This document shows positions 46,101 to 57,300 of a stretch of DNA of 64,000 bases, one piece after another. The notes below the pieces were generated by a model. It did no database searches. It was not told where the DNA came from and saw nothing but the letters and a program-made list of their open reading frames with translations. The position numbers and the translations under genes were made by a program. The DNA comes from Micractinium sp. NFX-FRZ. Lineage: Eukaryota; Chlorophyta; Trebouxiophyceae; Chlorellales; Chlorellaceae. Position 1 is the first letter of the stretch. Each line of letters starts with the position of its first letter. The stretch spans positions 124,001 to 188,000 of the forward strand of contig JAPTJF010000007.1 of assembly GCA_029339195.1 (NCBI GenBank), written 5' to 3'.

Positions 46101-48636
46101 CGCTTTCGTGCGCATCACTTGCCTAGGACACTGCGCCTCACGTGCTGCACTCGTGTGTGTGTGTGTGCCTGTGCTCATGCAGGTGCCGTGGCCTTCTGGT
46201 ACAGCCAGGGCATCATCTCTCGGGAGACTTACGACGGCCTCAAGGAGCAGTGCAACCCCCTGACGACAGGTCAGCAAAATACATATATGTATTGTAAAAT
46301 TGTGGTGTGCTTACATATTGCATAACTGTGGTGTTCTTAGACGACAGGTCAGCATGCTGGGTGTCGGGTGGTGGGTGCAGAGCGGTGGCGGGGCGAGGTG
46401 TTGAAATCCCTTAGCCGCCGGTGCGGGCGCAGGGCCATTTGGTGCCACAGCAACCACGGGTCGCATCACAAGCAGCTGCTCCCGGCCCCTCTAACCCATC
46501 CTGCCTCCCCTCCTGCCGTGCAGTGATGTGGCTGACTCAGGGGCTTGGCTCTGGGGCTGCCCCGGGCAATGTGACCGCAGAGTGCGCCAAATTCAGGTGG
46601 GGGGGCACTTTTACCAATCCACGTGAAAGCTGCAAGCAACTGGTGGGTGCACAATGAGCTCTATTCGTTACAAAGGTACACGTACATTCCTTGATTCCTC
46701 ACGTCACCTCTCCCTGCATTCCCTTTCCCCATGCCCCCGCCCCCCTGCAGGGCCGCCATGCTGCGTGAGACCTCCACCCTCGACATGTTTGGACTCAACG
46801 CGAGCCCCTGCGTGATGGAGCCCGGGTTCGTGCCCCCCGGAAACAAGGGCATCCTGCCACTGGAGGGAGACGAGGCTTCCCTGGAGATGGGCATGCCCCG
46901 GGCCTTCCAGCCGCCCCCCCTGTCCGGGAGTGAGTGGGCGGGGGGTGCGGGGGTGGGGGGTGTCTGGAGGTCGCTGTAGGGCAGGATGGGCATGGGGGCA
47001 TGGGCGGCGGCGGCCGGGCGGGGAGTGCGCAAGGCTGCTTCCCTGGACTCTGCACACGCTTGCCAATCCGCGACCTGCACTCCACATTTTCATGTTCTCT
47101 CAACAACCCCTCTGCAGGCCTGCCCAACCCGTTCTTCGACGCCTGCGCCTCCTACCGTGCCTGGGACTACCTGAATGACCCAGAAGTCCAGGAGGCACTG
47201 CATGCCATCGAGGTGGGCTTGTGCTTTCAAGAGGGGCCACAGGGGGGCAGGTGGCATGGCGGCAGGGTGCACTACACGCCTTCCAGATGAGATTGGCTTG
47301 CGGGAGAGGGGCAAAGTGGGCAGGTGGCATGGTGTGTGGGTGCGGTGTGCATGCCTGGGCGTTAGACAGCGGGCAGCGGCAGGCAGCGAGCTCTAACCTC
47401 TTCTCGGGCCCTGCCTGCTGCTGCCTCTGCGCGCGGCCGACTGCTGACCTGGCACTCCCATCCCTTCCTTCCTTCAACCTCTATTTTTATTTATTTATTG
47501 CAGCCCAACGAGGAGGCGCGTGAGTTCCGTTCCTGCAACCCCGACGCCATCTCCTACTCCCTGGCAGACATGCTCACCCCCATGGTCCCCATGTACCAAA
47601 GCCTGATCAACTCGAGTGAGTGGGCGCGAGGGGAAGCGAACTGGTCTAATGTGGTGTCGTCTGTTGTTGCCGAAGCTGACCTGGATGGTACCCGTAAGGT
47701 ATCCAAGGCTGCCCAACTTTGACGAGTGGGCTACAAGCACAAGTTGCAGCGCATACATGCAGAAATGGATCTGCCAGCAGCATGCGTGTGTGGGTCAGGG
47801 AAGGGCTTCCCTGGGGCAGTGTGATCGCCAAAAGCCTGCAGCTGCATTCCACCCGCCCCTCCTCTTGACCATGGCCGTATCCTCCCTTTGCCCCCCATCG
47901 CCGCCTCACACCTAGACCCGCTGTGCCCCCACCGCCCCTGCCCCTCCCTCTCTGCCTCCCCCCTTCAGGCGTGCCGATCCTGGTGTACAGCGGTACCACG
48001 GATGCCGTTATTCCAACGGTATCCACTCGCACGTGGATCGAGTCTCTCAAGTTGCCGCCTGTGGGGCGCTTTGGTCCCTGGAAGGACGGCGCGGGCGAGG
48101 TGAGCCAGGCTTCGATTGTGTGTGCATGTGGGCATGTGGGTGCTTGACGAAGGAAGAGCTGGGTCTGGGGTCGGGGGAGGGTGCGCGTGGCTGGCAGGCA
48201 GGTGGAGAGACGGGGTATCAATCCATCAATGCAGGCAGGGGCACCCACCCGCCCTCTTGCCCCGCTTCCTGGTGTCCCACCCACACCCCCGCCCTGTCTC
48301 CTACCCACGCCCCATGCCACCTACTCCCTGCCGGACCACACCCACCCACCTGTCCTGTCCCTGCAGACGCTGGGCTTCACCCAAGAGTACCAGGGCGGCC
48401 TGACCTTCACCACACTGCTGGAAGCCGGCCAGTCGGTGCCCACCTTCAAGCCCGCCCGCATGCTCAACTTGGCCAAGGCTTTCGTGGCAAAGCATGCAAA
48501 CAAGCCGACCCCCCAGGCGCCAGCAAAGCCCGCCGCGCCGGCGCCGACGCAGGCGCCGCAGGTGCAGGCAAAGCCGCCGGCGCCGACGCAGGCACCAACG
48601 AAGGCGCCGGCGCCAAAAGCGCAGCCGCAGGCATAG
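43138..48636 (+). CDS. Secreted serine-carboxypeptidase-like (S10) pseudoenzyme
   Basis: The ATG at 43138 opens a signal peptide (MRRVRFLCALGLLVAAQAAA). S10 blocks follow in order: LTMYSGYLQVN, DPLILWLQGGPSCSSVG, FFQEIGPFSFDS, ASLLFLDTPAFTGFS, TADNMLALRSFYTRFP, PLFLAGQAYAGHFVPLLA, ILVGNPWTVPQLDNG, PFFDACASYRAWDYLNDPEV, ILVYSGTTDAVIPTVSTRTW and LTFTTLLEAGQSVPTFKPAR. The nucleophile motif GESYAGH is GQAYAGH (Ala codon 45208-45210) and the GxGHxVP His is Gln (48430-48432); the Asp is kept (48001-48003). The fold is intact, so this reads as a non-catalytic member, perhaps a binding or wall protein. An Ala/Pro/Lys/Gln tail of about 45 residues follows. The exon 2 donor is GC (GG|GCAAGT). About 14 exons; some mid-gene edges are approximate. 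Confidence 0.82.
45867..45990 (+). repeat. Duplicated exon end plus splice donor, 100-bp spacing
   Basis: The segment CAGCTGGACAACGGAGGTGG at 45867, where the exon ends in PQLDNG, recurs at 45967 as CAGCTGGGCAACGCAGGTGG. The offset is exactly 100 bp, inside the following intron. Confidence 0.75.
46262..46354 (+). repeat. 15-bp direct repeats around an AT-rich insert at a splice donor
   Basis: GACGACAGGTCAGCA occurs at 46262-46276 and 46340-46354. Each copy holds an exon end (ACAG) and a donor (GTCAGC). The 63 bp between are AT-rich, quite unlike the surrounding sequence, and contain two related 23-bp stretches and the palindrome ACATATATGT. Confidence 0.85.
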
Positions 48637-48815
48637 CGGCAGCAGCCCCTGAGCCTCAACTGGCCTGTAGTGCAGGTCAGTGTACATCTGCAGGGGGGCA
48701 GCTGCTACGCAGCTGCCTACGCAGCTGCCTGCCCTTGCCTGGCAGCGCTGCACCGCCCCTGCCCCTTTTTGCTCCCGATCTGTCCCCCCATTCTCTAGCC
48801 CGCGATGCCGCTGAT

Positions 48816-48825
48816 TTACATGTAA
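48816..48825. terminator. Palindromic bidirectional poly(A) signal TTACATGTAA
   Basis: A perfect 10-bp palindrome presents TGTAA on both strands. It lies about 180 nt after the carboxypeptidase-like stop (+) and about 250 nt after the M11-SRCR stop (-), which converge here. Confidence 0.6.
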
Positions 48826-49071
48826 CTTGGAATGAAAGCAGATAGGCAACAACAAGTGGGCAGGAACTGCAAGTGCGGGATGCGTGGAAAAGGGTGGTTG
48901 CAGGCGCAGAGTGCGGGAGGCGTGCTGCAGAGCAGGCGCACACACGGTGCAATGCGCACATGCTGTTCAGTGAGCAGTGTTGAAGGGCAATGGCAATGTG
49001 GGTGTTTGGTTTACCAAGTGTGTGGCCGAGTGTTGATTCAAGTGGTGAAGCGTGTAAAGCGTGCCACCGCC

Positions 49072-52000
49072 TCACCGGCCGGCACGCCGCGCCTTGGGCT
49101 GAGGCCGCCGCGGGCGGCGCTGCAGCGGCGGGGTGCGGCGGCGGCGAGAGCCGGTAGGCGCGGTGGTTCTCGCCGGTGGGGGTGACACGTGAGCTGGCGA
49201 CGGTGAAGCTGAGTGTGTTAAGGTTGGTGGGAGCGCCAGCGGGTGCGGCATGGGTGGCGGTGGCGTGGGCGGTGGAGGCAATGGGACTAGGGGGTCACCC
49301 CCGCTGCCACCCTGCTCAGTGGACGGTGGCGGCAGCTGTGCTGCAGCTGCGGGTGGGAGCTGAGGGGGGTCAGTGGAAGGGGGGTCTGGGTTTGACGGTG
49401 AATTGGAGTTGGATGGGGGCGGCAGCAAGGTGGGCACAGGAGGAGAGGGTGGGTCTGGTGCGGAGTGAGGCAGAGGAGGTGGTGGAGGCAGGGGGGAGGG
49501 AGGTGGCGGCACGGGGGAGGGAGGTGGGGGCAGGGGGGAGGGAGGCGGGGGCAGGGGGGAGGGTGGTGGCGGCAGGGGTGAGGGAGGCGGGGGCAGGGGC
49601 GAGGGAGGTGGCGGCAGGGGGGAAGGAGGCGGAGGCAGGGGGGAAGGAGGCGGAGGCAGGGGGGAGGGAGGTGGGGGCAGGGTAGAGGGAGGTGGCGGCA
49701 GGAGGGAGGGAGGTGGGGGCAACGGAGGCGGTGGTGACGCGGGGCTTGGCTGTGGTGGAGGCGGAGGATCAGGAGGCAAAGGGGGCGGAGGGTTGGGAGG
49801 CTGTGGCGGGTCGGGGCTGGGCGGCAGAGGTGGTGGCAATGGCAAAGGTGGTAAGGGCACGTGTGGCGACGGGGTTGGTGGGGGTGGTGACGGAGGCGGT
49901 GGCGACGGCAGCGGCGGGGAAGGGTACGGGGGCTGCGGAGGTGGTGGCCGGGGGTGCGGCGGCGGGGGCAACGGAGGGCGGGGGGTTGGTGGCGGCCGCG
50001 GCGCCTGCGTCAGCCGGGCTGCAAGACAGGACAGGCAGCCACACAAATGCGTGAGCATTAGGTAGGCAACAAGTCCCATGATCACGTACTTGCTCCATGT
50101 GCATTGAGTTAGCCCTGCGAGGCAGGTGAGACGAGTGCTGACGAGGCACGCTGAGGCGGCAGCACACGTCTCCTGTGGCACCCCCATTGGCACCTGGGGC
50201 AGGCAGGCCGAGTGCCGCCACACCCGCTGGCCCCTGTGCCACACCCACACCCCCTTGCGCCCCACCCTGCCTGCTGTGGTCACACTCACAGGCGCAGCGC
50301 AGCCCCACATCCTCCTGATGCCCACAGTCTGGGGCTGTGCTGTAGCTGCAGTAAGCCAGGCTGGCCTCCGTGCCTGTCTCGCACGTGACGCTGTCCAGCA
50401 CAACGGGCAGGCTGCTGGGCGGGTAGGTGGGCGGCACGGTGAAGAAGGTGCCGCTGGCGAGCCCCATCCGCCGGCAAATGACCTGCACCAGGGGGATAGG
50501 GTGGGGTGGGATGAGGAGGAGGGGCGCCGCGCCACTGTGCAGGCCAGAGGGTGGCATGGACGCCGTGTAAAAGCGTTACTTCAAGGCGACCACACGCCCT
50601 CCAAACACATCATGAGAAGCAGGCACAGGCGCACCCATGGCCTGACCTGTGCGCTTGCGATGCTGAACAGGTCATCGCACACGGTGCCCCAAGTGCCACC
50701 AACCTCGGCCTCCAACCGCCCCTCCAGTGCGCTGGGCCCACCTCGCAGCCGCAGCCCCGTCACAGGGACGGCCTGGTTGGGCGGGGGAGGGGGCGGCGGC
50801 GCATCTGCGGCAAGGCAAGCACGGAGGAACACACGAAGGGAAAACAGTGTGATCCTCAAGGGGGGGGAGAGGAGCGGGCACTGGGCGCCAGGCCCCGATG
50901 CAGCGTGCCTGCTCAGCTGCAACCGCACGGCTGCCCAGCTCACGGAACCTTAAACTCCCCAGAAGCTGCACCCTTGCACCCCACAGCAGCTGTCACTGCT
51001 GCCCACAGCAGCTGTTCCTGCTGCGCTCTTCCTGCCCGCCCGCCCCCCGGCGCACCTCCGCACTCCAGCCCCACGTCCTCCCAGTGCCCGCAGTCCTGCC
51101 CGGCAGCGCTGCCGGCAGTAAAAGTGCACGCCGCCAGCTGGGCTTCACTGCCGGAGCACGCCACATCATCCAACAGGACCGGCAGCGCCCTGTTCTGGCC
51201 ATAGGCAGAGGAGGGGCGTGCTCGCCCCGCGGTGGTGTTTAGCAGGGCGCGGCACACCACCGTTGCGGCGGCATCGTCCCATCCGTCATCGCACACCTGC
51301 CCATGGGGAGGCGAGTGGGCACAGTGGGTTATGTAATGCATGAGGTGGTGACAGGCCGCGCGGGGTAGGCAGTAAGTGGGACATGGCAGAGGTGTGAGCA
51401 TGGCAAGCAAGCGGCACGCAAGCAGCATGTCAGGGCTCAGCCTGCAAGCCCAAACCGCAGGAACGGCAAGCAGAGGCCACCCGGGGCCCCCTCACCGTGC
51501 CCCACGTTCCGCCGGAAAGCTCCACTTCTAGCCGCCCCTCTCTGCTGGTATCGCCTCCCACGAGGCGCAGGTTGGTGAGGCGGGGCGGCGGCAGAGGGGG
51601 CGGCAGAGGGGGTGACGGCGGAGGCGATGGCGGGAGCGCTGCACAGCAAGGAGCAGGGAGAAAGGTGGTCGGGCGGTTGGATGGATGGGAGGAGAGGTCG
51701 GGCCTCTGGCCGTTCACTGGGGCCGCTTCATGCACACTATTTTGACAGTCAGCTGGCAGTGCCATGCCACCACATGCCTAAAGTTGCACAGCACCCCCTA
51801 TGCGCACATCACGCTGGCATGCCGCCAGTTGCACTAACCCAACCGGTTGCCCCCCGTGCTGCTGGCGCCACATCAGAGCCCAGCCAGCCGCTCCCTCACC
51901 TGTGCACTCCACGACCACGTCCTCAATTCTGTTGCAGTTGTGCTTACGGGAGAACGGGCACTCGGCGAGGGAGGCCTCGCGGCCGGTGCAGGTGACGTCG

Positions 52001-54344
52001 TCCAACAAGATAGGCAGGGAGGTGGCGCCATAGGAGGGCCCCTGTCCCCACAGCACGCGCCCCCCGCCCACGCCAAGCTGAGCGCACACCAACGCCGCGG
52101 CGTCGGCGGTGAAGGAGTCGTCGCATACCTGGGTTTGATTGGGTTTGGGTTTGGGGGTGGGTGGGGGGTGCACAAAGACCAAGGTGGGGCCACAACATGT
52201 GAAGGAGATGCACGGACAGCACTGCACAAACTAGCCGCCTCCCTAATTGGCTGCCTCCCCGCCTCCCCGAATCGGCTGCCTGAACGTGGCCGCCTGAACT
52301 GGCGCCCTGAACTGGCCCCTGAACTGGCCCCTGCTGAACCTGGCTGCCTGAACTGGCCCCTTTTGAACCTGGCTGCCCGAACTGGCTGCCTGAACTGGCT
52401 CCCTGAACTGGCTCCCCCAACCGGCTGCCTGAATTGGCTCCCCCAACTGGCTGCCTGAACCGGCCGCCTCGGGAGGGGCACCCAAACTGGCTGCCCCTCC
52501 GCCTCCTGACCCTGTGCCTCCCCAACTCCCTGAACAGTCCGCCTCCCCAAACAGCTGCCTCCCTGAACCGGGCGGATGTGTCACCCTCAGCTGCCCCCTC
52601 TCTCGACTCACCGTGCCCCAGCGGCCGCCCACAAAGACCTCCAGCCGCCCCCGCAGGGCCGTGCTGCCGGTGCCCCCCAGTCGCACAGGGAAGTGCGCAA
52701 TGGGCGGGGGCGGCGGGGGGCCGGGGACAATGGAGCGCCCCACTGCAGGCAGGGGGAGCCGCCGGAGGAGAGATGTGGCGACAGCACGAGCAATGCTGGG
52801 CGCAGGGACAGGCCGAGTGGACAGGGAGGGCAGCATGGTGTCTGTGGCGGCGCTCTCACCGTCTCCTGAAGTGACGCTGGTGCTGCTGATGGCGGCGCCG
52901 CGTCCTGAGCCTGCGTCCACCAGCCGGCAGTTTTCTCTGAACTGCAGGTGTGTCAACGTAAGTCATAGACAAGGAAACCGAGATGAAGTGTAGGTTCGGG
53001 GTGTGCAAAGACGTGATGCAGACTCAGGGTGCGCATGTGCCACAGACAGCATGCGGATGCCAGGGGCGCTGGCCAGCCAGGGAGCCCATCGAACACGCCG
53101 GCAGCGGGCGAGTTGCAGGCCGGTGGGTGTTGTGCAGGCACGGAGGCCAGCAGGCAGGCAGGTGGGTTGCGTAGAAGGATTGGGCCCAGACGTAAGCAGC
53201 ACAGGCAGGGCTCACCCCTTCCCCGGTTTGGAACCAAGAGGTCGAGAGGAACTGGAAGAAAGTGCAGGTGGGCAGATAGTAGCAGGCTGCAAGGGGACAG
53301 GGGCAGCGGCTGTGGTGAGGGTGCGCGACAGCAACATGTGGGTGAAGGCACCGTTTGGAACGGCTCAGCCTGCCAACCCAATCGCTTCCTGTCTTTGCCT
53401 CCCTTCTCCACCACCAGCCATTGTCCGCCTGCTGCTGCCATGCTGTGCATTGCGGCCCAGCGCTACACCCCTGCCCCTCCAAGTCCCTCTCCGCTCCCTT
53501 CCCACCTGCGCCGCACTCGTCGGCGCTCGGCACGCGATAGTGCCGGTACCACTGCCCACGGACGGCCTCCAGCTGCCAGCTCTTGCCGGGGTCTAGGACG
53601 TACCTGAGTATTGGAGGGGGTTGGTGGGCCAGCAGAGCAGCAGGCAGGTGGGTGTTCAGGACCAAGGACACGGTGTGCCCGCCCGTCTTTTCCCTGGCTG
53701 GCTGTTGCACACCTCTCACTGACATGTGTTTAATTTCGACTCACTTGCCAGTGGCGCTGGCCAGTGGGAAGTCCTGGATGGTGGCTCCCTCTGCAGTCCC
53801 AGGCCAGGGAGGCTTGAACATTCAGGCAGTGCTTGTGTTGTGCCACAGTGCAGCGCACGCGCACGTGTAAAGGAGTGGTAATTATGCAGGCGGCACCGGC
53901 AAGCCTGGCGACGTGGCCGAACCGCCCCGACCCACCACACAGTCTGCCCACCCACCCACCCTGCTTGCCCAGCTCGCAGGTCTGCCCGGCGCCACGTCGG
54001 CAGACGCTGACAGCTGCCAGCAGCTTGCCACCCACTGGGCCTGCGGGCAGGCAGGGCACAGGGTGGCAGCGGAGCAGTGGGCGAGGGCACTGACCCGACC
54101 CACAGTCAGGAGGAAGGTGAAAGCAGCCGACCTTGGAGCATGCCACACACAAGAGAGGTGGCAGCATGCCACCCACAGCAGGGGTGGCAGCATGGCGCAG
54201 CTGCCAGCTGGTGAGGCTGCCAGGCGCTGCCGAGGTGCTGCCAGCCAGTGCACCCTGCAAGCGTTTCGCTGCCTCTCACCCCCGCTGTAGTGGAAGTGCA
54301 CGACTAGGTCGGAGGTCCAGCCCTTTTCCGCCAGCGCGCCCTGC

Positions 54345-54388
<44 letters not shown>

Positions 54389-57300
54389 GGAGTCTTAAGA
54401 AGCAGTATCATGCAGCTGGTCCTGCCAGGTGGGCAGTTGGTCAGCCAGGTGGGCTGCGCTAGGGGGGCAGATTCCAAGGACAGCTGATCTCTGCAAGGTG
54501 CACGTGCCGTGCAATGCGCAGGTGCAGGGGCAGTGCTCCGAGCGGCACAATCGGTGCCCATTGCGGGCCCCCGGGCCACCAGAGAGGCTGGGCACCCACC
54601 GAGGTCCACCGCTCGCCCGGAAGCAGCTTGCCGACCATCAGAGAATCTGCGCTGGGGCGATGGACACAGATGTATGCTACAATCTATACGTGGTTTGCTA
54701 CACTCTGGGTCGGCAGCCCAGCAGGCGGGCTGGCAGATGGGCTCTAAGAGCACAGCTGAGCCAGGAAGGCTGCCCCGCTCCGCTCCCGGCTGCTGCAGTA
54801 TGAAGAGGTGGTGGTCAGGGGCGCAGCATGGCCACTGGGCGTCGGAGAAAGGTGGGGCACAGCAACAGCAGCCGCAGTGGCAGCGCGGGAGAGAGCAGCC
54901 CACAGGCGCACCGCTGGCACGCGCCCCGCCGCCCTCTGCCCCTGTGTAACGAATGTGGATGTACACACGGTTCTGCATGCGGAAAGAGGGGCGGAGGGAA
55001 GGGCAGGGTACAGAGGTGGGTCAGCAGAGCGGTTGAAATCTGCGGCTGGGGTGGACGGTACAGCGGGCAGAACCAGCAGTACAGAGGAGGTGGTGCACCG
55101 GGGCTGCTGGCAACTCTCAACAGACAGGACAGCAGGAGGTCCCGCACTCACCACAAACCGGGCATGCATGCCGCGGTTGCTGCCCAAGGCGGGCACCCAA
55201 CTGATGAACAGGGAAGGGGCGCCTGCAGCAGCCAGACAGGCGGGGCACAGGAGGGAGAATATAGAAGCCTTTGTTTGGTTTGATAGTGAGTATCAAGGTC
55301 TTTATTTGGTTTGAGCTGAAAACAGCTGTGCTGCCACGACTGCTGCCGGAAGGCTGCTGCCAGAGGGGCACGCAAAGCAGGCAGTGCCCAGGCTCAACCC
55401 GCTCTCGTCGCCAGCTCTGCACTGCTCTCTGCTGGTGCAGCACACCCCCTTAACACTCCGCCCCCAGGCTCACCGCCAGCTATCCAGGTGGGGTTGATTC
55501 GTATGCCTCCCTTGGGGTCCGCAAATGTGTCGTGCACCGTCAGCGCCAGCCAGGCGCCAGCTGGCAGGTCGCTGCCACCCAGCACGCGCGGCGTGTGCCC
55601 TGCAGGCAGGCAGGCTGGGCCCATGGCCTTCAGCTCGACTGCTTCACTCCAAGTCCAGCTGTGGTGAAAACAAGGGTCGCCTGCTGTGCACGCCGTGCCT
55701 GGGAGGCGGCGTATATCCCCGGTGCCCTCCTGCCCCGCACGCTCCCTCCAGACTCAGCTCATTTCCCCCCACCCAGCCCGGCCTCCCTCACTCACATCCC
55801 AGCAGCTCTTGTTGCACCAGGTTGTAGCAGCGGGGCACATCCAGCCCCGTGCCCATCGCCGAGCTCCAGTCGCCGTACTCGAGATTGGCGGGGCTGTCGG
55901 CGGTACCGCCGTACAGCTGGGTGACAGCAGAGTCCACCAGCCCTGCTGGAAGGCAGGCCAGCAGTGACATCTTGTGAGACGCGCGGGACGAGTGATTTGT
56001 GGGGTGAGGTTTATAGGGGCGCACACACCACCAGCGGCAGCATCTGACACACTAACGTTGTGGGTACGTCTGGAGGGGCGCTGGCGGTGGCACATCCCGC
56101 CAGCGGCAGTGGCATGTCGCACATGTTGTGTGACCGGTGATAGGCAGACCCTCTGCTGCCAAAGTGCTTGTTCCTCAAAGCATGCACACAATAGCACGCA
56201 GCAGACCACAGCGCATGCATGCACACAGCAGACCGGCACAGTGGCTGCACATGCAGCCGCCCGCACACACACACACACCGCACACATGCACACCTGGTGC
56301 CACGCTGGCGTGCCACAGCCCCAGGGAATGCCCCAATTCGTGCACCAGCACCTGCACCGCACAGCACGGCATGCCATGTCAGCACAGCGTGGCACAGCAC
56401 GGGGTAGTCATAGCATGGAGACCATGCCAACACTCACAATCCATGCACATGACCAGGCTGCTGCTACGCACTACCCCCTTCTCCACACAGACCAAGGCCA
56501 ATGATTAATGCGTGCATGCACTTGCAGATAACTGTGCGCCGGGGGGCATGGCCGGCACTCCCTTCTATGCAGGATAGGATTTAGGGTAAATCCTAAAACC
56601 CTAAACTCCTCACAGAGTGGTCCCTAGTGAAGCGCCCCTGGAACACGGAGCGGGTGGATCCCACGTAGGCATAGCCTGCTGGGTGGAACAGAACAATTTG
56701 CTTCAGAAAGGTGCGAACGGGCAGCGCCCCGGGAGGGGATGCAGAGGCACGAGGCGCCCGCCCTCTGTGCCCTTTGATGCCAGCAGCAGCACAGCGGGCC
56801 CACAGCGGAGCCCCCTTTCACAGGCTCAGGACCTGCCCAGCAGCACGGCAGTCCCCCTCCCCATTGACACACTCACTGACCTGCCCAGTAGCAGCCCACC
56901 GCGGGGAACATGCCCAGGATCAGCCCATAGTCTGACACGCGCACACCCTGGGTGCCCAGGAGGCTGCACGGCAAGGGATGGCGGGCGGCGCACGAGGCTG
57001 TGAGCAGCAGCAGATATGCCGCAGGCGGGCAGCGCCGACGACCCAACCAATATGTAAATGCCCAGAGCTGTTCTGTCAGTAGCAGCTGGAAGGAGCTGCC
57101 AGGTGGCAGCTTGCAGCACCCCATGCGACAAACTGCAGGTGCTGGGACCCATTCAGCCCGCCAGGCGCGCACCTCATCGCCCTGCTCAGGTAGTTCTGAG
57201 TCTGCGTTTCATCCACGCTTGCGCAGTAGGTCTCGTTGTAGGTGCGCTGCACGGGCCCGTATGTGCAGCCCACGTCGACTGCATGGCAGCGGCAGCAAGA

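Noticed and set aside
54345..54388. CAG repeats considered as a CRISPR-like or coding poly-Gln tract
   Set aside because: A simple triplet repeat in an intron without spacers; the next exon starts after it.
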